Shown here: positions 42,374 to 53,100 of the stretch, piece after piece
Position numbering within the stretch: the first letter of the stretch is position 1
Layout: every line of letters begins with the position of its first letter
Assembly (NCBI GenBank): GCA_041671765.1
Contig: JBAZAX010000004.1
Span: 1-64,000 of the forward strand
Reading direction: 5' to 3'
DNA: 64,000 bases
Source: JBAZAX01 sp041671765
Lineage (GTDB): Bacteria; Babelota; Babeliae; Babelales; RVW-14
Program-made: the position numbers and the translations under genes
Notes under the pieces: generated by a model
What the model was told of the DNA's origin: nothing
Databases searched by the model: none
Seen by the model: the letters and a program-made list of their open reading frames with translations, nothing else

Positions 42374-42765
42374 TTGGTGATTAAAAAATCTTTATCGATG
42401 TACAGTGGTCGTTCCGGCCGTGCCCGGCGAAGCCTTGCGCGTAGCCTGGGCGAAAGCCCAATGTCGTCAACTTAAGAAATAAAGTTTCAGGATGGATCAA
42501 GTTTTTTGTGCTCCGAAATTGGGCAACGCACATGCCAGTAGGTCGTCCCGGCGGAGGCCGGGATCCAGCAATTTTCCCAAAGGAATTGACATGCGCATGG
42601 AAATGGAAAGATTTGATCTCGCTTCGCGATTTCTATTTGCTAAATCAGCAAAATAGCCTGGACACCGGCCTTCGCCGGTGCGACGGGTTGGTGATAAAAA
42701 AATCTTTATCTAGGCAATGGTTATGAGCTTTTATTTGGGCCTGCGCCGGTGCGATATCTTTCTAC
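42374..42765. repeat. Repeat-filled spacer: GC-rich copies and a 23-bp direct repeat
   Basis: The spacer 42343-42848 holds no gene. TTGGTGATTAAAAAATCTTT begins at 42374 and recurs with one difference at 42688, giving a 23-bp direct repeat about 314 bp apart. Between and after them are GC-rich palindromic pieces: GCCCGGCGAAGCC (near 42422), GGCGGAGGCCGGGATCC (near 42550), CACCGGCCTTCGCCGGTG (42663-42680) and GCGCCGGTGCG (near 42744). Confidence 0.65.
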
Positions 42766-42848
42766 GATCATAATTTTTTACCTAAAAATATTTTTTTATA
42801 AGATATGTAGGAAGTCTAATAAATAAAAAAAATTTATTAAAATAAAAA

Positions 42849-42883
42849 GAGTAGGGGGCGCATAACTTATGCGCCCCCTACTC
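42849..42883. terminator. Palindromic terminator between the M16 gene and the surface-protein cluster
   Basis: Perfect 17-bp arms (42849-42865 and 42867-42883) around one base, core GAGTAGGGGGCGCATAA. The left flank is A-rich, giving a U-tract for minus-strand transcripts. The plus-strand flank is less T-rich. Confidence 0.9.
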
Positions 42884-42905
42884 GATTATTCTTGCTTCTA
42901 TTTAC

Positions 42906-45900
42906 TTAATTGTTTGAATCATCACAGAGGCAATCAATTTCCTCTAATAATGAATCATCTTTCGATGTATCTATTCCTAAGATTTCATTTAACTCTTCAA
43001 TGCCTTTGCGATTTTTTGCAATCATATGCTTGATTTTAAGTGTCTTGTCTTTGAAGTTTGTCTTTGTATTTTTGGGTGTGGTTTTTGGTTTTGCCGTAAC
43101 ATTTGGAGTATCCGAAACTTTACTTTTTTCTATTTTTTCTTTTACTTTTGCAATTTTTGGTTGTACTTGAATTTTTGTCTTGGTTTTAGATGTTGGTTTG
43201 TATGTATAGCTTTGTTTGTAATTTTGATTTAAAGAATAAGCGCGGATGAATGAAGGATCAATTTGGTGACCAATAATTTGTGTCCCATCAATAAGTACAT
43301 TTGCCGAGTATTGTTTGATATTGTTTTGTCTGAGCTCCAATTCTGTGAAGAAAATTTGTCCGTTTTGATCGAGTAAGAGAGCATTGGAATCTAGTAAATT
43401 AAGGATGGTGTATGGATTTTCAAGAACCAAACGTGCGACATTAATTGGTGAACCGCCGAGCATAATCCCTGGGGCACCGGTGAAGTTAACGATTGGGTAT
43501 ATTTCGCCTGCAATTACTCGTTCAGGATCAAGTCCGTTTTCTAAAACAAAACGAATGGCGAGTTCATTTACTGCCGCATCACCAAATGTGATAAGTCCTG
43601 AAAGTGTCAAATTATCTCCCATAAGAGTTAAGGCATTATTTTCGCCAATAGCTGTAAAGTTAAGACCGATAGGATCACCCACCTCTCCATCTACATCGAC
43701 GCTAGCGTCTGTTGCCAACTCAATCAAATTATTTGTGCCATAATTAATATTGGTTACACTTCCCAATTCAATATTTTCAAGTCGTAATGTGTTATCTCCC
43801 AAATTCAGTATTGCCTCTTCATTGTAAGTTACAACGTTATTTCCTGACAAGCTTACAAATGTACATACAGTTCCCTCAGGTGAATCTAATACATTGAATG
43901 TCCCAGTACTAAGAGTTACGTTTTCAGTGAATTCAAATGTCGTGTTAGGTCCAATTAGAACTTGTCCCCCTTCTTTTATGTTAAAAGTATTTTGATTAAT
44001 GTTTGCAAGTGTTATGTTTTGCAAAGTTACAGGAACATTTTCTTGAATTATAAATTGTGGACTGGAAAAGTTATCGAAGATAACTGTTTGTCCTTGTCCG
44101 TCTACAATAACTCCGGCGGGGTTTGTGATGTTAACAATCTGATCGGAATTTACAAAAATTGATTGATTCATTGTTACATTGTAATAAACATTTCCACTTA
44201 CAAGTGGTGATGTCCAATTAACGGCATTACTTGTGTCCTTAATCCAAGAAACAATGGCGTTGCTATTCTCAATAGCCAGTGTAGGAGAGCCCATTAAGAT
44301 AGCATTGGAGTTGTTCTTAATTCCGTAGGCAAATGCGTTGCTGTCTGTTCTGACGGTTGTTACAAGTTTTATAATTGCATTACTGTTATTGATAGAGAGA
44401 TCGCTTGATCCCTTTAAGATAGCGTTGGAGTTGTTTTTGATTCCATAGGCAAAAGCATTACTGTCTGTTCTGACTATTGTATTTAGCCAGTTGAGAGTGT
44501 CGCTGGTTTGTTTGATCCAAGAAACAATGGCGTTACTGTTGTTGATTGGTAGAACAGCAGGGGCGACTCCGCTCAATTTAATAATCGCGTTGCTATTATT
44601 TCTAATGCCGTAGAGAAGTGCATTACTGTTATCCCTCGTCAATGCTAACAGTGCGTTGCTATTTTGAACTGCTAGCTCAGACGAGCCCATCAAAATGGCA
44701 TTACTGTTGTTCTTGATTCCATAAGCAAATGCGTTACTGTCGGTTCTAACGGTTCGATCAAGAGTAATAATAGCATTTGAGTTGTTACGATCGCCGAAGA
44801 GCAATGCGTTGGAGGTTGTGCGGTTTAGGTAAAGCATGGCGTTACTGTTAACACGAACTTTGCGATCAAGTAAAACAATAGCGTTTGAGTTATTTCTGTC
44901 ACCAAAGAGAAGTGCGTTGGATGTTGTACGATTTAGGTAGAGCATAGCATTACTGTTTACACGCACTTTGCGATCGAGTAAAACAATGGCGTTTGAGTTA
45001 TTTTTGTCGCCAAAGAGTAGGGCGTTGGATGTTGTTCTGTTCAGAGCCAAGAGAGTGTTACTGTTGTTTTTGATACCGTAAGCAAAAGCGTTACTGTTGG
45101 TCCTAACGGTTCGATCAAGAGTAATAATAGCATTTGAGTTGTTACGATCGCCGAAGAGCAATGCGTTGGAGGTTGTGCGGTTTAGGTAAAGCATGGCGTT
45201 ACTGTTAACGCGAACTTTACGATCGAGTAGGACGATAGCATTTGAGTTATTTCTGTCACCAAAGAGCAGTGCGTTAGATGTTGTTCTGTTCAGAGCCAAG
45301 AGAGTGTTACTGTTGTTTTTGATACCGTAAGCAAAAGCGTTACTGTTGGTTCTAACGGTTCGATCAAGAGTAATAATAGCATTTGAGTTATTTCTGTCGC
45401 CAAAGAGTAGGGCGTTGGATGTTGTTCTGTTCAGAGCCAAGAGAGTGTTACTGTTGTTTTTGATACCGTAAGCAAAGGCGTTACTGTTAGTTCTAACGGT
45501 TCTATCAAGAGTAATAATAGCATTTGAGTTGTTACGATCGCCGAAGAGCAGTGCGTTGGATGTTGTGCGGTTTAGGTAGAGCATGGCGTTACTGTTTACA
45601 CGAACTTTGCGATCAAGTAAAACAATGGCATTTGAGTTATTGCGATCGCCGAAGAGAAGTGCATTGGATGTTGTACGATTTAAGTAGAGCATAGCATTAC
45701 TGTTAACACGAACTTTACGATCGAGTAGGACGATAGCATTTGAGTTATTCCTGTCGCCAAAGAGTAGGGCGTTGGATGTTGTTCTGTTCAGAGCCAAGAG
45801 AGTGTTACTGTTGTTTTTAATACCATAAGCAAAAGCGTTACTGTTGGTTCTAACTGTTGTATCCAACTTAATTATTGCATTAGAATTATTTGTAATTTGT

Positions 45901-47054
45901 TGTTGTAGATTTGTTGTTGATGTTTGGATTATATCGAGGTTAGATAAGGTTTTTATTGTACCACTTGAAACTAGAGAAAGATATTTGCTTGCCGATCCGG
46001 ACCCAAGTTGAATTTTACCATAATTTGTTTGGTCCAGTGGATCTTTCCATAATGTAACCCCATCAACTGTCATAGATGCATTTTGATCAATTGTCCAATT
46101 GTAGTTTTTTAGTTCGAATGTTGTTGGGCCTTCAACATAAATTCCGCCTGTGGAAACTGTGAATCGGTTATCTAATTCCACTGTTACATTAGACATATTT
46201 ATTTTGGAGGTTTGATCTTGGAAAACAAACCAACCGTTTGTTATTCCTATGCCTTTAATAACAACATCTGTGAGATTTAAAGTTGCATCTTTTTTGACGT
46301 AAATTGTTCCGCCACTTGTTAAATCTAAAATATTACCATGTCCATTCAAAGAACTGTTTCCGGTAAAATTCCAAGTTCCTGAAAGACTTGTTTTACTTGT
46401 TAAGTTTATATCGGTTGAATTATCCCAAAGAATGGTGTGTGTTAATTTTAGATCTGTTTTGCTACCAAAAGATAAACTGTTATTTTTCAGAAAAACTGTT
46501 CCTGAACCTGTCAGTGTCCTGTCATCAGCAAAATTAAGATCATTTGCAAGAATAAGGCTGCCACCTCTTAATGCAATATCTGAGTTCAATACGTTTTGAA
46601 GAGCCAGGGTAACACTTGATAAATTATTTTCTAATCTTATTCCATCTGCATTACTGAATTGTGGTGTGCCTTGAATTTTATTACCGGTGCCAACAACATT
46701 TATTTTATTTAAAAATGTTCCCTTATCGACGCTCAAAATTTTATTTCCATTCAACTGGATTTGTTGTGTGGCATTGGGATCAAAAATTCCGGAGAATTCT
46801 GATTTGCTGGTGTCGTAATTTAAATAACCATTATTGAATGTTACGGATGAACCTGAAATTGTGGCGCCAGATTTTTTTTCAAGTGTTCCCTCCCAACTTT
46901 GTATTGGACTTCCTATGCCCAGTGTAGATCCACTTTGTAATGCTAATTTTGAATTTTGATTGGAAAATTTTAATCCTGCATTCGCATGGTTGATTAAAAA
47001 AATCAAAATTAGCGTAAAACGAAAAAAACTAGAAACAAATTGATTGCACTTCAT
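42906..47054 (-). CDS. Large surface protein with beta-helix modules and SNA repeats
   Basis: 1382 residues with a signal peptide (FFRFTLILIFLINHANA). Residues about 50-380 are beta-helix-like repeats (LRGGSLILANDLNFADDRTL, LSGTWNFTGNSSLNGHGN). Residues about 385-860 are a tandem array with SNA every 11 or 14 residues. A second beta-helix-like part follows, and the last 120 residues are Lys/Pro-rich and basic, with an acidic end. No autotransporter barrel, LPXTG or other known anchor is seen. The middle block up to the repeats closely matches the C-terminal part of the 2697-residue protein next door (both contain LQQQITNNSNAI). Probably an adhesin or stalk. Confidence 0.72.
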   Translation of the reverse strand: MKCNQFVSSFFRFTLILIFLINHANAGLKFSNQNSKLALQSGSTLGIGSPIQSWEGTLEKKSGATISGSSVTFNNGYLNYDTSKSEFSGIFDPNATQQIQLNGNKILSVDKGTFLNKINVVGTGNKIQGTPQFSNADGIRLENNLSSVTLALQNVLNSDIALRGGSLILANDLNFADDRTLTGSGTVFLKNNSLSFGSKTDLKLTHTILWDNSTDINLTSKTSLSGTWNFTGNSSLNGHGNILDLTSGGTIYVKKDATLNLTDVVIKGIGITNGWFVFQDQTSKINMSNVTVELDNRFTVSTGGIYVEGPTTFELKNYNWTIDQNASMTVDGVTLWKDPLDQTNYGKIQLGSGSASKYLSLVSSGTIKTLSNLDIIQTSTTNLQQQITNNSNAIIKLDTTVRTNSNAFAYGIKNNSNTLLALNRTTSNALLFGDRNNSNAIVLLDRKVRVNSNAMLYLNRTTSNALLFGDRNNSNAIVLLDRKVRVNSNAMLYLNRTTSNALLFGDRNNSNAIITLDRTVRTNSNAFAYGIKNNSNTLLALNRTTSNALLFGDRNNSNAIITLDRTVRTNSNAFAYGIKNNSNTLLALNRTTSNALLFGDRNNSNAIVLLDRKVRVNSNAMLYLNRTTSNALLFGDRNNSNAIITLDRTVRTNSNAFAYGIKNNSNTLLALNRTTSNALLFGDKNNSNAIVLLDRKVRVNSNAMLYLNRTTSNALLFGDRNNSNAIVLLDRKVRVNSNAMLYLNRTTSNALLFGDRNNSNAIITLDRTVRTDSNAFAYGIKNNSNAILMGSSELAVQNSNALLALTRDNSNALLYGIRNNSNAIIKLSGVAPAVLPINNSNAIVSWIKQTSDTLNWLNTIVRTDSNAFAYGIKNNSNAILKGSSDLSINNSNAIIKLVTTVRTDSNAFAYGIKNNSNAILMGSPTLAIENSNAIVSWIKDTSNAVNWTSPLVSGNVYYNVTMNQSIFVNSDQIVNITNPAGVIVDGQGQTVIFDNFSSPQFIIQENVPVTLQNITLANINQNTFNIKEGGQVLIGPNTTFEFTENVTLSTGTFNVLDSPEGTVCTFVSLSGNNVVTYNEEAILNLGDNTLRLENIELGSVTNINYGTNNLIELATDASVDVDGEVGDPIGLNFTAIGENNALTLMGDNLTLSGLITFGDAAVNELAIRFVLENGLDPERVIAGEIYPIVNFTGAPGIMLGGSPINVARLVLENPYTILNLLDSNALLLDQNGQIFFTELELRQNNIKQYSANVLIDGTQIIGHQIDPSFIRAYSLNQNYKQSYTYKPTSKTKTKIQVQPKIAKVKEKIEKSKVSDTPNVTAKPKTTPKNTKTNFKDKTLKIKHMIAKNRKGIEELNEILGIDTSKDDSLLEEIDCLCDDSNN
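44700..45890. repeat. In-frame tandem repeats coding for SNA units
   Basis: Two block types alternate: A (47 residues, 141 bp: SNAIITLDRTVRTN, SNAFAYGIKNN, SNTLLALNRTT, SNALLFGDRNN) and B (36 residues, 108 bp: SNAIVLLDRKVRVN, SNAMLYLNRTT, SNALLFGDRNN). Read from the protein N-terminal side the order is A B B A A B A B B A, with the outer A blocks variant. Copies differ by synonymous changes. Confidence 0.85.
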
Positions 47055-47129
47055 TCTATGTCCATCCCTTCTCTCTTGGGTTAAAATTACTTTTAACTTA
47101 TTTTATTATTAACACCTAAAATAATTATT

Positions 47130-50100
47130 CTAGCCTACATTGTTGTAATACAAGTATCCATAGTTCTCAATATTGGCGCCGGAAAGTAAATTTATGCCCA
47201 GATCATCAGTACTTATTGCATTTCCAAATTCGAACGAATTTTCTTGTGTTTGTTGTCCATAAACGGCAACTTTGTTTTTAAAGTATATTGTTCCATTCGT
47301 TATTTGCCAGCCACTATCTGGAATTTGTAGCGCACATTCATCAAAGAACATTGAACTTGTTTTATCAATTAATTTAATTAAGTTTCTTTCAGATAGTGTG
47401 TGTCTGCCTGTTAAGCGTGGACTATAGCTGAATGTTGAATTTGTATCAAAATAAAGTGTCGAGTGTGGAGCAACGTAAGATGTTCCGGTTGAGGCATAAC
47501 TGAATTTATTTGTTCCGGTAACAAAAACATCACCGTGGATAAACATTTGTCCTTGGGTGAATGTTAAGTCTCTGTCAAAACATAAAGCACTGCTTTGTAA
47601 AGTAAGTTTTGATGTTGCAGTTTGCATTTCGATTGGCCAGGTTGATTCGTGACTCATCCATGTCATGTTTCTCAAAGTTAATGTTACGTTGTTATCAATA
47701 ATCAATTTTGCTCCGGATGAAAGTTCTAAAGCATGGCCTTGTCCGTCAAGTACGCCGCTTGAAACAACTTTTATTACAGTATTTACGGGTAACGTTAAAT
47801 CTCCACCAAATATAATTGCATTGCCTTGTAAATCAAAATTACCTGATGATTCAACTGTCGTCTGATTTGAAAGAATCATGTCACTGGCCAAAGTAAGTGC
47901 TCCGCCTTGCAGATCAATTGGGCTTGATAACAGGCCGATACCTTCTACATTTGTTGATCCGTTAATTGCGCCAAGTGCAGTAACTTTGCCGTCATTAACA
48001 GAAATAAAATGATCACTTTGGAATATTGTTGCATTGGAGTTGTTTTTGATAGCATAAGCGAATGCATTGCTGTCAGTTCTGACCGTTTCATCAAGATTGA
48101 TAATGGCATTACTGTTGTTTGTAATTTGTTGCTGTAACTCCGTTGTTCCCGTTGTGAGAGCCTCAAGACTTGTTGCAGTTTTGATTGTTCCGCTCGAAAC
48201 AAGTGTGAGGTAATTATCAATTGATCCTGTTCCAAATTTGATTTTGCCACCGCTTTCTTGGTCAAGAGGATCTTGCCACAATGTTGTGCCGTCAACCGTC
48301 ATAGATGCGTTTTGATCAAGAGTCCAGTTGTGGTTTTTTAAACCGACAACGGTTGGGCTGTTGACATAAATTTTGCCGATAGTTGTTGAAAGATCATTAT
48401 CAAGTTCCAAATAAGCGTTTGATAATCTTAGTGTTGCAGTGTCGTCCATGAAATTGAGGCTGCCAAAATTTTGCCCAAGGCCTTTTAATGAAATATTTTC
48501 AAGAGAAAGTGTAGAGTTTGGTCGGATGGTTAATTTGCCGTGATTAGAAAGATCAAGAATATTTCCATTGCCATTCAGAACAACATTTCCACCGATTGTC
48601 CAAGTTCCAGAGAGGCTTGTTTTTTGAGCATTTAACTCGATTCCGCCTTTGGTTAGACCTTGCCAATAAATTGTGTTGGTCATGTTTATATCGGTTGTTG
48701 GCCCGAATGCCATTTTTGTTCCAAGGAGTTGAACTTTGCCGGAACCGGTGAATGTTTTGTCAGAGGCAAACGAGTTGTCTGTTATCAATATGAAGGTTCC
48801 ACCATTTAAAGTTATGTTATTAAAAAATGGGGTGGTCAAAGAAGCTTGGACTGTGACAGTATTATTTTTTAAAGTTAAATTTCCGGCAAAACCTGCAATG
48901 CCACCAAAATTTGAAAATCCGGAATCTGCCACAACATCTTTGGTTGTATAACCTTCTGTAATATGGAAAGAGTCACCGTTTGATAATTTATATGTAGGAC
49001 AAGCATCATAGGCAGTTATTTTTACAGAAGAATAATATGGAGTATGAAAAGTTCTGGCAATATTATTTAAATAAATTTCTACGTTTTCGTCTTTATCAGT
49101 AGCTACCCCTCTTGATTCCAATGTTCCATTTTGCAGGGTTATATTGGTTTTGGCATTTAATCCGCTTTCTGCTACTACATAAAGAGAGGAGGCCGGACTG
49201 CCAAATACAACTCTATCCTGTGAGTAGTTATTATAAAATACGGAGCCCGAAGTTAATTCCAATTGGTATCCTCCGCCAATATTTAACTCGAAATCTTGTT
49301 CAGGAGTTCCATTTCCCAGAATTAGGCCATATGGATATGAGGAATTTTCAACTTCAATACTGGAATAGTTTAATGTTTCTATTTTACCCGCCGTCAATAT
49401 CATACCTGATGATGTGATGTGCAAAGTTCCGCCGTCCAAAATTAATTTTGAAGTTAAAGGGTCAATGAATACCAAAGGTTGTTGTTCCGAATTTGAAATT
49501 ATTGAATCCCTTCGACCAATTGAGAAGCGTGTGTTAGGTAAGATTTTAAGAAATGCAAAAGAATCGATAGTGCTTGTTCGAGTGCTTTCGTAAGAAAAAG
49601 TGTAAATTCCATCGAGTCCGTCAATTACTCCAATTCGACTGTTGTAATATGTGTATATACTGCCTTTGTCCCAGAGATAGTCGTCTGACATTAAAAGATC
49701 GGCTACATTCAGGGTGAGTTGGCATGAATTATCATTGCAGGTTATTCTATTTTGTCTGGACATGTTGTAAACAGAGAAGTCTTTGAATGTTACATTTGCT
49801 CCACGTTCTAAAATTATTGATCCGGTTGGTGCAAGGTCGATTAGATAATTGTTGCCTTCGATTGTAACATTACCGCTTAGTGTCCAAGTTCCATCGATTG
49901 TCACGTTATTGTTTAGTACCATTGTGGCCCCGTCTCCCATCCAGTATAGGTTTCCGGTCCATGTGGTAATATTTGTTCCAAGTTGAAACACTTTATTAGT
50001 TAGATCTACTGTTCCTGTTCCAATAAATGAAGTGCCGTTTTCGATTCCGGAATCTTGGGTAAAAATAATACGGCCACCTTTTAAGTCAATGTTGCCTCCA

Positions 50101-53100
50101 ACGTAATTTTGATTTATATCCCAAGTAAGGGTTGAACTTTCGTCTGTGAAAATTATTTGGCCTGATATATTTCCCATTCCAGTTATGTAATTGCCATATT
50201 TATTTACAACAATAGTTCTATCAAATCTTCCAGTGTTGATTAATAATTGGTCATTGGTATCAAGAATGGTTGCAGGAGTTGGGACAACCCTTGCAGATCC
50301 TGTGATGTAAAAATCCAAAATGTGAGAATAGTCATATCGATGCATGTTTTTGTAAATAATATTAATATTTGGATCGCGGCCTACTGGAACATTTGGTATC
50401 AATGGAGTTGCAAGTGTGCCTTGATTAATAGTTAAATTTCTTTTCGCAAATAAACCATTATTTATTTCTACGGCAAGTGTTGATTCGGCGCTTGCAAAAT
50501 TAATTTTGTCGTCAGCATAGTTATTATAAAATAATTTTCCGGATTTGAGAGTAAGTTGAGTTCCTGCATCCAAGCCAAGATTAAAATCATTTTCCGGTGT
50601 TGCATCACCGAGAATCAGACCAAACGGATAAACAGTATTTTCTATTTCCAAATTAGAAGATTCACGTGCTAGTAATGTTCCTTTTGTTAATATCATACCT
50701 GAAGATGTGATATGCAGTGAGCCGCCATCAAGTAAGAATCTTGCAGTTCTTGGATCGCCAAAAATTATTGGTTGTAGTTCAGGATCAGTGATTGATGAAT
50801 CCTGTCGACCTGTCGAAAATCTAACTCCCGGCCAAATTGCAATGGACGCGTCTGAATCGATCAAAAGAGGCTGTGTGGTTGCGTAAGAAAATGTAAATAC
50901 GGTATCAGTATCTGCTGAAATGGGCATTATTATACTGTCATAATATATGTAAATGCTGCCCTTATCAAATAAACAATCTCCAGCTAGTATCAGATCAGTA
51001 TAATTAAGAGTGATTTGACAGTTATTGTCACTGCAGAAAATTCCATTTTGTTGAGTCATGTTATAAAGTGCAAAATTATTGAAAGTAACCTGAGCGCCCC
51101 TTTCAAGAATAATCGTTCCTGTTGTTCCCAAATCCATTGAATAGCCATTGCCTTCAATTGTAATATTTCCGCTCAATGTCCAAGTTCCATCAATTAATAC
51201 GTCATTATTCATTCGAATTATTCCGCCATCACCAATCCAAAGAAAATTGCCGGACCAAGTTGTTGAGATGGTTCCCAGTTCAAGGGTTTTTGTGGTTAAG
51301 TCAATTGTTCCGCTTCCTTTGAATGAGTATTGGGGGCCAATTCCGGAATCTTGAGTGTAAATAATTCTTCCACCATTTAGGTCGATGTCACCGGCTGTGT
51401 ACGGTTGGTTTAAATCCCAAGTAAGAGTTGAGTTATAATTCGCGAAGCTTATGGTACCGGAAATGTTTCCGACTCCTGAAATTTTATTTCCGTCTTGGTT
51501 TATGAGTATTGATCTATTATAAGTACCCGGATTTAAAAGTAAGTTGTCGTTGAAATCTAAAATGCTTACCGGATTAGGTTCGGAAACAATGGTTCCTGTT
51601 AAAAAAAAGTCTTGTAGGTGCCCATAGTCATATCTGTGCATGTACTGGTAAATAATATAAACGTCTGGGTCTTTGTCTGTGGTGATAGTGGATGGTAATG
51701 GTGAGGTAATTGATCCTCGTTCCAGCGTAAGATTTTTTTTGGCATACAAACCCTTATCAAGTTCAAGTGCAAATGTAGATTCTTGGCTACCAAAAACAAA
51801 GCGGTTATCAAAGTAGTTATTGTAAAATAATTTTCCCGATTTAAGAGCCAACTGTGTTCCTGCATGAATATCTAGTTTAAAGTCGCTTGCTTCATCTCCA
51901 TTCCCAAGCATTAGTCCGTATGGATAACATGGATTCTCAATTTCTAAATTTGATGAATTGGCTATTTCCAGTGCTCCTGCGCCTAAAATCATGCCTGACG
52001 ATGTGATGTGTAGTGTGCCACCATTAAGTACGAGTTTTGATGAAGCGGCATCAGCAAAAACTAATGGTTGTTGGTTAATATCCGTTATAGTTGAATCTTG
52101 TCGACCAATTGAGAGTCTTGTTCCATCTGATATTTCAAAAGAACATTGAGAGTCTATTGTGCTGGTTTGTGTACTTGCGTAAGTGAATGTGAATGTGCCG
52201 TCGAGTCCATCAATTATGCCAATTGTACTGTCGTAGTATATGAAGAGGCTGCCCGTTTCAAACAGGTAATCTCCTGAAAGCATAAAATCTGAAAAATTCA
52301 TTGTAATTTGGCAATTGTTATCTTTGCAAACGATTCTATTCTGTCTTGATAAGTTATACAAAGATAGATTTTTGAATGTTACATGAGCTCCACGTTCAAG
52401 AATGATTGTTCCTGTTGTTCCAACGTCAAGCAAATAACTGTTTCCATCAACAACAATATTTCCACTGAGTGTCCATATTCCATCTAGTGCTATGTCCTCA
52501 TTTAATCTTAATGTTGCACCATCTCCAATCCAGTAAATATTTCCGGTCCAATTTGAGCTTTGTGCCCCAAGATTAAACGTAGTATTCATCAAATCCACTG
52601 AGCCTGAATTAACAAAAGCATAATTTAATGCCAATCCTGAATTTTGAGAAAAAATAATTCGTCCGCCTTGTAAATCAATGTCACCTAAATTTAAGACTTG
52701 TGGTGAGTTCCACGTAAGTTCAGATTGGTTGCTGGCGAAGCCTAGATGGCCTAGCAATGATCCATTTCCGGATATCACATTTCCATCCATTATTACTTCT
52801 ATAAATTGAAATGTAGAACCGTTTACAAGGTTATAGGAATCGTTTTGGTCTAGTACGTTTGTAAAATAGTTTGGTACGGTTCCTGTTAGGATTTGATCTG
52901 ATGACATATCAAGGGGAGAAAGTCTCGTGTTTTCAAGCGTAAAATAGGCACTGGGGTCAATGGCCAATCTGGAAGTGGTGTCTGAGAGAATCCATCCGTT
53001 TGTTATTGTTAACGGGGATTTTATGTAAATGGTTGATGTTGTGTTCATGGCAAGCTGTGGTTGTCCATAAAATTGAATCATTGAGTGTGTTACTGCAGTA

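Noticed and set aside
43026..43232. Plus-strand open frames opposite the surface-protein genes
   Set aside because: They are shadows of the large minus-strand genes, with no ribosome sites or signal features.
44700..45890. Regularly spaced DNA repeats that could suggest a CRISPR array
   Set aside because: Units are 108 or 141 bp, contiguous without unique spacers, multiples of three, and lie in an open 1382-codon frame with synonymous differences. They are protein-coding repeats.
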